From Polaribacter sp. SA4-10 (lineage in GTDB: Bacteria > Bacteroidota > Bacteroidia > Flavobacteriales > Flavobacteriaceae), in NCBI RefSeq assembly GCF_002163835.1, contig NZ_CP019331.1, positions 124,001 through 188,000 of the forward strand: DNA of 64,000 nucleotides, read 5' to 3'. Numbering within the stretch: the first letter of the stretch is position 1; every line of letters starts with the position of its first letter. Both the position numbers and the translations under genes were made by a program. The notes under the pieces are model-generated. The model made no database searches and was not told where the DNA came from. It saw only the letters and a program-made list of their open reading frames with translations. Of this stretch, positions 58,993-64,000 are shown piece after piece.

Positions 58993-59616
58993 ATGATAAA
59001 ATTTAGATTTTTTTTAATACTTTTTCTTACAGCTAGTTTACTTAGCTGCAAGAAAAATGTTTTAAATACTAAAAAAATAATATCAAAAAATAGTACTGAA
59101 AATCAAATTGTAATTACTGATGTTGAAGTACTAAAAGAAGAAATAATTTTAAATCAGATTGAAGGAACTTGGTATTACAAAGAAGTACCTTTTTCGGGGT
59201 ATGCTGTAAAATATTATCCAAATGATTCTTTAGCAGAAAAAACGGGTTTTTCAAAAGGCAAGAGAGAAGGAGTTTCTAAAAAATGGTCAGAGAAAGGTCA
59301 ACTTCGTTTACAACTTAGTTTTAAGAATAATCGTTTTGAAGGCACTTATAAAACGTGGTGGGAAAATGGTGTTTTAGCAGAGGAATCTACCTATGTTAAA
59401 GGCGTTATGCAAGGCGTACAAAAAAAATGGTATCCAACAGGTGTATTCGCTAAACTTAGAAATATAGTTGATGGTAAAGAGAGTGGTAAACAACAAGCTT
59501 GGTTAGAAAACGGGAAATTGTATGTTAATTACGAAGCAAAAAATGGACGTATTTTTGGGTTGAAACGAGCAAATTCATGTTATAAATTAGAAGATGAAAA
59601 AGTTATTACAAAATAA
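58993..59616 (+). CDS. MORN-repeat lipoprotein
   Basis: 207 residues. Lipobox LLSC (Cys19). Five or six MORN-like units (GYAVKYYPNDSLAEKTGFSKGKREG; KWSEKGQLRLQLSFKNNRFEG; TWWENGVLAEESTYVKGVMQG; KWYPTGVFAKLRNIVDGKESG) stack into a beta scaffold. The gene starts 2 bp after the YHYH gene stop and overlaps the SCO gene by 23 bp. Confidence 0.85.
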   Translation: MIKFRFFLILFLTASLLSCKKNVLNTKKIISKNSTENQIVITDVEVLKEEIILNQIEGTWYYKEVPFSGYAVKYYPNDSLAEKTGFSKGKREGVSKKWSEKGQLRLQLSFKNNRFEGTYKTWWENGVLAEESTYVKGVMQGVQKKWYPTGVFAKLRNIVDGKESGKQQAWLENGKLYVNYEAKNGRIFGLKRANSCYKLEDEKVITK

Positions 59617-60286
59617 ATTTCTAGTATTAATTTTCGCTATTTTTCTTTTTTTAAATTGTTCTAAACAACTGAAAAAAGAAAATCTAAAAGTAGAAGAAAC
59701 GAGTAGAGTATTGTATTTGCCTTATTTTAATGAAGAAACTTTTGAACCAAATTGGATAAAACCCAATAGTAAAGAAGAGAAAAGTTTTCATAGAATTCCA
59801 GATTTTAAACTAATAAATCAATTAGGAGATACAATTTCACAAAAAACATTTGAAAACAAAATATATGTAACCGATTTCTTTTTTGCAACATGCCCAGGTA
59901 TTTGTCCTAAAATGACTGAGAACATGCTTAAAATTCAGGAAGAATTTAAAGAAGATTCAGAAATATTGCTATTATCTCATTCCGTAACTCCAACTAAAGA
60001 TTCTGTTCCGGTTCTTAAAGAATATGCAGAAAGAAATAGTATAATTAATGGGAAATGGCATTTAGTTACAGGTGATAAAAAGGAAATTTATAACTTAGGA
60101 AGAAATCATTATTTTGTAGAAAATGAACTTAGCCTTACTCCAAAAGATATAAATGATTTTTTACACACAGAAAACTTTTTATTGATTGATAAAGAAAAGC
60201 ATATAAGAGGTATTTATAATGGTTTAAATAGAGCTTCAATAGCTCAATTAATTGTTGATATTAAATCACTTCAAAAAGAAATATAA
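59594..60286 (+). CDS. SCO1/SenC-family copper protein
   Basis: 230 residues. Lipobox FLNC (Cys22). The copper/thiol site ATCPGICPKM (Cys100, Cys104) and the third ligand in FLHTENFLLID (His191) are present, in a thioredoxin fold (FKLINQLGDTISQKTFENKIYVTDFFF). SCO proteins deliver copper to CuA of cytochrome oxidase or reduce disulphides. Same operon as the YHYH and MORN genes. Confidence 0.93.
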   Translation: MKKLLQNKFLVLIFAIFLFLNCSKQLKKENLKVEETSRVLYLPYFNEETFEPNWIKPNSKEEKSFHRIPDFKLINQLGDTISQKTFENKIYVTDFFFATCPGICPKMTENMLKIQEEFKEDSEILLLSHSVTPTKDSVPVLKEYAERNSIINGKWHLVTGDKKEIYNLGRNHYFVENELSLTPKDINDFLHTENFLLIDKEKHIRGIYNGLNRASIAQLIVDIKSLQKEI

Positions 60287-60315
60287 AAATATTTTATTCG
60301 GGGGAATAAAAAATA

Positions 60316-60348
60316 AGAGCTCTGTTAATTGGTTAACAGGGCTTTTTT
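60316..60348 (+). terminator. Terminator of the YHYH-MORN-SCO operon
   Basis: AGAGCTCTGTTAA / TTAACAGGGCTTTTTT, 30 bp after the stop. Confidence 0.88.
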
Positions 60349-60432
60349 GTTAAACTAAAGTTAAAGAGAAGTTATGTAAACAAGTTTTTTAAAAAGTACG
60401 CATCTAAACTTCTATAAACATTAAAAATAGAA

Positions 60433-60729
60433 ATGATGAAAAAATCAACAAAAAAAGTAATAGGAGTTTTAGGTCTTAGTTTATTAATTTCTTCAACTGC
60501 TTTTGCCCAGGTAGGTGGTAAAGGAGAAAGACCTCAAGGTCCACCTTCAGTTAAACAAATTCTAAAAGATTTAGACGCTAATGAAGATGGGCAAATTTCT
60601 TTAAAAGAAGCTAAAGGTCCTTTAAAAAAAGATTTCAAAATAATAGATACCAATGAAGATGGTTTTATTTCAAAAAAAGAGCTTAAAAATGCACCAAAAC
60701 CTGAAAGAAAAGAAAGACCAAGAAATTAA
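60433..60729 (+). CDS. Secreted EF-hand protein
   Basis: 98 residues with a signal peptide (ISSTAFAQ). Two EF-hand loops DLDANEDGQISLKE and DTNEDGFISKKE with the canonical D-x-N-x-D-G-x-I-x-x-x-E ligands. The tail is lysine/proline-rich (NAPKPERKERPRN). Probably a periplasmic or surface calcium-binding protein. Start may be Met1 or Met2. Confidence 0.88.
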   Translation: MMKKSTKKVIGVLGLSLLISSTAFAQVGGKGERPQGPPSVKQILKDLDANEDGQISLKEAKGPLKKDFKIIDTNEDGFISKKELKNAPKPERKERPRN

Positions 60730-60770
60730 TTTCCTGCTATTTTTTTAAATAAATAAAAAGTATTGCATTA

Positions 60771-61176
60771 ATGAAACGTACAGATACAAAATCTAGATAT
60801 TCATTATAGAGTATTTGAAGTTAATGATACTAGAATAAAGGAAAGCCTTTTAGAACATAGATTCGACAACGTAAATATGTAGTACTTCTTTAAATGACAT
60901 TGAAACAAATCTGTCAGATTCTTTACTGATTTTATTTCAAAAACAACAAAAGAAAACTTTAATCTAGAACCTAGTTTATGGAGTGGTTTTAAGAGAATTA
61001 CATTGGTAAATTTAAAGTCTAAAGAACGGGTAACTTTAGACTTCAATCTTTCCTGTAAAATAAAGAATTTTGGTAAAGTAGGGGTGTTGTATAGAATGGA
61101 AAAAGAGTTAAATATAGATTTTCCTGATGTAACAAATATTGTAGGTTTAAAATATACGTACAGATTTAAAAATTAA
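60771..61176 (+). pseudogene. Decayed VTC-domain (polyphosphate polymerase-like) gene joined to a barrel tail
   Basis: Pieces of a VTC-domain protein can be read: KRTDTKSRYS near 60,775, then, after in-frame stops, DFISKTTKENFNLEPSLWSGFKRITLVNLKSKERVTLDFNLS (from about 60,905), matching the core of Bacteroidota VTC proteins. The same frame then continues into GKVGVLYRMEKELNIDFPDV and ends NIVGLKYTYRFKN-stop, which looks like the C-terminal strand of an outer-membrane barrel. Stops and missing sections show it is dead. VTC, CotH and membrane genes often form a set, and a CotH-family gene follows. Confidence 0.65.
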
Positions 61177-61203
61177 AATAATTATTATATAAAATTAAAA
61201 CAG

Positions 61204-62655
61204 ATGAAGAAAATTAAGAATAGTTTAAGTTTATTTTTTGTTGCATTAATCTTTAGCGCCTCAATAGTTGCTATTAATAGTTGTAGTAGTGATGCTGTTG
61301 CAGATATAGAAACAGAAGAGGAAGGTGATGGAGAAGTTGTTATTGAAGATACAGATTTAGTGGCAACCGATTGGACAACAGATACACATAGTAAAGATGC
61401 AACTCCAAATTTTGATGAAATATTTCCAAATAATGAAGTTAAGAGATTAGATGTTGTTATTTCTGAAGATAATTGGAGTGCTATGTTAAATGATATGACA
61501 ACTACCTATGGCACATTTGGCTCTTCTTCATCTGGAGGACCTGGAGGTGGAGGAGGTGGTTTGGTTGATTCTGATGAAAACCCAATTTTTGTTCCGAGTG
61601 AAATATTTTATGAAGGTATAGAATGGTATAAAGTAGGAATCCGTTTTAAAGGGAATTCTAGTTTACAATCTAGTTGGGGTTCTGGAATTTTAAAATTATC
61701 ATTTAAATTAGATTTTGATGAATTTGAAGATGAGTATCCTCAAATTAAAAATCAGCGTTTTTATGGATTTAAGAAGTTAAGTCTTAAAAATAATTATAAT
61801 GATAAATCAATGTTGCGCGAAAAAGTAGCAACAGATGTGTTTAGAAATGCTGGTTTAGCAGCTTCCCATACAGCTTTTTATACTGTTTATGTAGATCATG
61901 GAAATGGACCAATTTACTTTGGATTATATACGTTAGTTGAAGAAGTTGATGATACAGTAATTGATACCCAATTTACAAGTGATGATGGTAATTTATACAA
62001 ACCAGATGGGGATGCTGCATCTTTTGCAAACGGGACTTTTGATGAAGATGAATATGTAAAGAAAACAAATGAAGATGAAGCAGATTTTTCAGATGTTTCA
62101 AGTTTATTATCAATCTTGCACGATGGTTCTAGAACTTCAGATGCTGCAACTTGGAGAACAAATTTAGAAGCTGTTTTAGATACAGATATATTTTTAAAAT
62201 ATTTAGCAGTGAATACAGTAATTCAAAATTGGGATACTTATGGAAGAATGACACATAATTATTTTCTATATAATAATCCAGATACAAGTAAATTAACATG
62301 GATTCCTTGGGATAATAATGAAGCACTTGAAACTGGTAAAATGGGAGGGTCTTATCGTTTAGATTTTTCAGGATTAAATGCTTCTAGCTGGCCGTTAATT
62401 GGTTATTTATATAATGATGATGTGTATAAAGCAAAATATGATACATACGTTCAAGAAGTAATTGATGGTGCCTTTAATGAAACTACAATACAAGATTTAT
62501 ATACAACGTATGCTACTTTGGTAGAAGAATCTGCTACTTCTGAAATATCTGGATATACTTTTTTAAATAGTGGTTCAGATTTTCAATCAGCAGTTAGTGA
62601 ATTAAAATCGCACGTTATTTCAAGAAATACTGCAGCAAAAAATTATTTAGATTAA
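61204..62655 (+). CDS. CotH kinase-family lipoprotein
   Basis: 483 residues. Lipobox INSC (Cys27). The CotH blocks are present: RLDVVISEDNWSAMLNDM, VGIRFKGNSSLQSSW, KLSFKLDFDEFED...FYGFKKLSLKNNYNDKSMLREKVATDVFRNAGLAASHTAFYTVYVDHGNGPIYFGLYTLVEEVDD and the kinase-like WIPWDNNEAL with LAVNTVIQNWDTYG. CotH proteins phosphorylate surface or secreted proteins with ATP-like folds; the bacterial targets are unknown. A Gly-rich loop SSSGGPGGGGGG lies near 112-122. Its usual VTC neighbour is a pseudogene here. Confidence 0.88.
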   Translation: MKKIKNSLSLFFVALIFSASIVAINSCSSDAVADIETEEEGDGEVVIEDTDLVATDWTTDTHSKDATPNFDEIFPNNEVKRLDVVISEDNWSAMLNDMTTTYGTFGSSSSGGPGGGGGGLVDSDENPIFVPSEIFYEGIEWYKVGIRFKGNSSLQSSWGSGILKLSFKLDFDEFEDEYPQIKNQRFYGFKKLSLKNNYNDKSMLREKVATDVFRNAGLAASHTAFYTVYVDHGNGPIYFGLYTLVEEVDDTVIDTQFTSDDGNLYKPDGDAASFANGTFDEDEYVKKTNEDEADFSDVSSLLSILHDGSRTSDAATWRTNLEAVLDTDIFLKYLAVNTVIQNWDTYGRMTHNYFLYNNPDTSKLTWIPWDNNEALETGKMGGSYRLDFSGLNASSWPLIGYLYNDDVYKAKYDTYVQEVIDGAFNETTIQDLYTTYATLVEESATSEISGYTFLNSGSDFQSAVSELKSHVISRNTAAKNYLD

Positions 62656-62679
62656 AAAAGTTTTGGGTATGGTTAAGTT

Positions 62680-62712
62680 AAAGCTTCGTAAGAAATTACG
62701 AGGCTTTTTTTA
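62680..62712 (+). terminator. Terminator of the CotH gene
   Basis: AAAGCTTCGTAA / TTACGAGGCTTTTTTT, 24 bp after the stop. Confidence 0.82.
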
Positions 62713-62752
62713 ATATTTAAAAATGAAGTTTAAACACGCTATTTGAATTTTT

Positions 62753-63763
62753 TTATTCAATAATATTTACCTCAATCTCTAATGGGATTCCAAATATTTT
62801 AAATACTTTTTTTTGAATATCCTGTGCAAGTTTGTAAATCTCTTGTCCAGTTGCATCTCCATAATTAACTAAAACTAACGCTTGTTTTGCATGCACACCA
62901 GCATCACCAAAACGTTTTCCTTTATACCCAGCTTGTTCTACTAACCAGCCAGCAGGAACTTTTACTTCAGTTTCAGAAATTGTGTAACTAGGAACTGTTG
63001 GAAATTCTTTTTGTAATTGTTCAAATTGCGTTTTAGTAATTACAGGGTTTTTAAAGAAACTACCACTATTTCCAATCTCTTTAGGGTCTGGTAATTTTGA
63101 TTTTCTAATTGCAATTACAGCATCAGAAATGTTTTTTATTGTTGGTTCTAATATGTTTTTAGAAGTTAATTCAGCATCAATTGCACCATAAGAAGTATTT
63201 AAATGGTGTTTATTTTTTGTTAGCTTAAAACTTACAGAAGTAAGTATAACTTTACCTTTTTGCTCGTTTTTGAAAATTGAATTTCTGTATCCAAATTTAC
63301 ATGCTGAATTAGAAAATTGAACGCTCTTTTCTGCATCAATCGTTAGCCCTTCAACTTTTGTAATAACATCTTTTACTTCAACGCCATAAGCACCAATATT
63401 TTGAATAGGACACGTACCAACATTACCAGGAATTAGAGATAAATTTTCAATTCCACCATAATTTTGAGAAATACACCAAAGAACAAATTCATGCCAGTTT
63501 TCGCCAGCATTTACTGTTAAATAAGCAAAATTATCATCTTCTTTATCAATAGAAATTCCTTTAATATTTAGAAAAACAACCAGTTTTTCAATATCTGTAG
63601 TAAGGAGCATATTACTACCTCCAGAAAGTAAAAATAATTCTTTTTCTGTTTTTAGTAATTGTTGTAATTCATAAAAAGAAGTAACAGCAATAAAACGTTT
63701 GGCGTTTACAGAAACCCCAAACGTATTATAGCTTTTAAGTGATATGTTTTGTAAAAGATTCAA
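62753..63763 (-). CDS. murB: UDP-N-acetylmuramate dehydrogenase
   Basis: 336 residues starting at TTG (Met-Asn-Leu-Leu-Gln-Asn-Ile-Ser). FAD-binding blocks LSGGSNMLLTTDIEKLVV, VNAGENWHEFVLWC, GIENLSLIPGNVGTCPIQNIGAYGVEV and the catalytic GNSGSFFKNPVI plus GWLVEQAGYKGKRFGDAGVHAKQALVLVNYG are all present. Makes UDP-MurNAc for peptidoglycan. The start codon touches the stop codon of the aminotransferase gene upstream. Confidence 0.96.
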   Translation of the reverse strand: MNLLQNISLKSYNTFGVSVNAKRFIAVTSFYELQQLLKTEKELFLLSGGSNMLLTTDIEKLVVFLNIKGISIDKEDDNFAYLTVNAGENWHEFVLWCISQNYGGIENLSLIPGNVGTCPIQNIGAYGVEVKDVITKVEGLTIDAEKSVQFSNSACKFGYRNSIFKNEQKGKVILTSVSFKLTKNKHHLNTSYGAIDAELTSKNILEPTIKNISDAVIAIRKSKLPDPKEIGNSGSFFKNPVITKTQFEQLQKEFPTVPSYTISETEVKVPAGWLVEQAGYKGKRFGDAGVHAKQALVLVNYGDATGQEIYKLAQDIQKKVFKIFGIPLEIEVNIIE

Positions 63764-64000
63764 TTACTTATTGTATTGTTCTAGCGCTTTACCTAATATT
63801 TCTACAGACCTAATTAAGTCTTTTTTATTTAAAACGTATGCAATTCTTACTTGGTTTTTTCCCTCACCTTCTGTAGAGTAGAATCCACTAGCAGGAGCTA
63901 CCATAATAGTTTCATTGTTATCATTAAATTCTTCTAAAAGCCATTGTGCAAAATCATCAGAATCTTTTACTGGTAATTCTGCTACACAATAAAAGGCTCC
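63764..64000 (-). CDS. PLP-dependent class I/II aminotransferase (C-terminal part)
   Basis: The window edge cuts the gene; the last 78 codons are visible. The translated end (GAFYCVAELPVKDSDDFAQW, IMVAPASGFY, QVRIAYVLNKKDLIRSVEIL, ending EQYNK) matches fold-type I aminotransferases of the aspartate/tyrosine group, in which the Arg of VRIAYV binds the substrate carboxylate. The PLP lysine lies outside. Immediately upstream of murB in the same direction. Confidence 0.85.
   Translation of the reverse strand, partial: GAFYCVAELPVKDSDDFAQWLLEEFNDNNETIMVAPASGFYSTEGEGKNQVRIAYVLNKKDLIRSVEILGKALEQYNK

Noticed and set aside
1..64000. rRNA, tRNA or riboswitch genes
   Set aside because: No tRNA cloverleaf with a TTCRA arm, no rRNA-like stretch and no known riboswitch core was noticed by eye; a covariance-model scan would be needed to exclude small RNAs.

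Overview
The window comes from a marine flavobacterium (Bacteroidota, family Flavobacteriaceae; the gene content resembles Polaribacter or a close relative). The evidence is the strong A+T bias, TAnnTTTG-type promoter boxes, SusC/SusD pairs, a type IX secretion sorting domain, many SPII lipoproteins and the protein families present. No genome comparison was possible, so the genus is a guess.

REGION 1, about 1-22,820: an accessory array of gene cassettes. One to three genes at a time sit between structured repeats of roughly 50-190 bp that behave like integron attC sites. Each repeat begins with AAC (usually AACGG) and ends with GTT (usually CATTGTT or a close variant), with stem arms that covary from site to site (GGCTATG with CTATAGCC, TGTATATG with ATATAC). 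The 6-10 bases just inside each cassette are inverted at its two ends and differ from cassette to cassette, as expected for integron cassettes. Most cargo is on the minus strand. No integrase is visible, so this is an integrase-less array or one whose integrase lies outside the window. A second, about 430-bp repeat ('B element', 4 copies) always sits at a cassette junction. Cargo includes three different TIR-domain plus membrane-protein modules (TIR + SLATT/DUF4231; OLD-type ATPase + membrane protein + TIR; channel-like protein + TIR), a macro-domain-like protein, a LodA/LodB quinoprotein oxidase operon, a membrane-TPR protein, a cystatin-like protein and several orphan proteins. The TIR modules look like anti-phage abortive-infection systems.

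REGION 2, about 22,970-27,240: chromosomal housekeeping genes. A NamZ-like DUF1343 lipoprotein diverges from a LolE/FtsX-type permease, followed by a 260-bp inverted-repeat element that runs into the promoter of a PLP-dependent cysteine/cystathionine synthase with CBS domains.

REGION 3, about 27,600-51,370: a complete alpha-glucan (starch/maltodextrin) utilisation locus. susC-susD-susE/F-GH13 runs leftward. A divergent LacI-type regulator, maltose-type MFS transporter, beta-phosphoglucomutase, GH65 phosphorylase, GH13, esterase, GH31, GH13 and GH13 run rightward. A palindrome (CACGAAA-N4-TTTCGTG) lies between the two arms and is the likely operator. The proposed route is cleavage outside the cell, SusCD uptake, periplasmic GH13/GH31 hydrolysis, maltose import by the MFS carrier, phosphorolysis by GH65 and isomerisation of beta-glucose-1-phosphate by PgmB.

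REGION 4, about 51,500-64,000: EamA exporter, lipoyl synthase, an atypical Nramp-like transporter, ECF sigma factor and glycosyltransferase. A second sigma-factor operon follows, with a small membrane protein and a Spy-like protein. Then come a YHYH/MORN/SCO cluster, an EF-hand protein, a decayed VTC-domain pseudogene next to a CotH-family lipoprotein, MurB, and the end of an aminotransferase gene cut by the window edge. No rRNA, tRNA or CRISPR array was seen.
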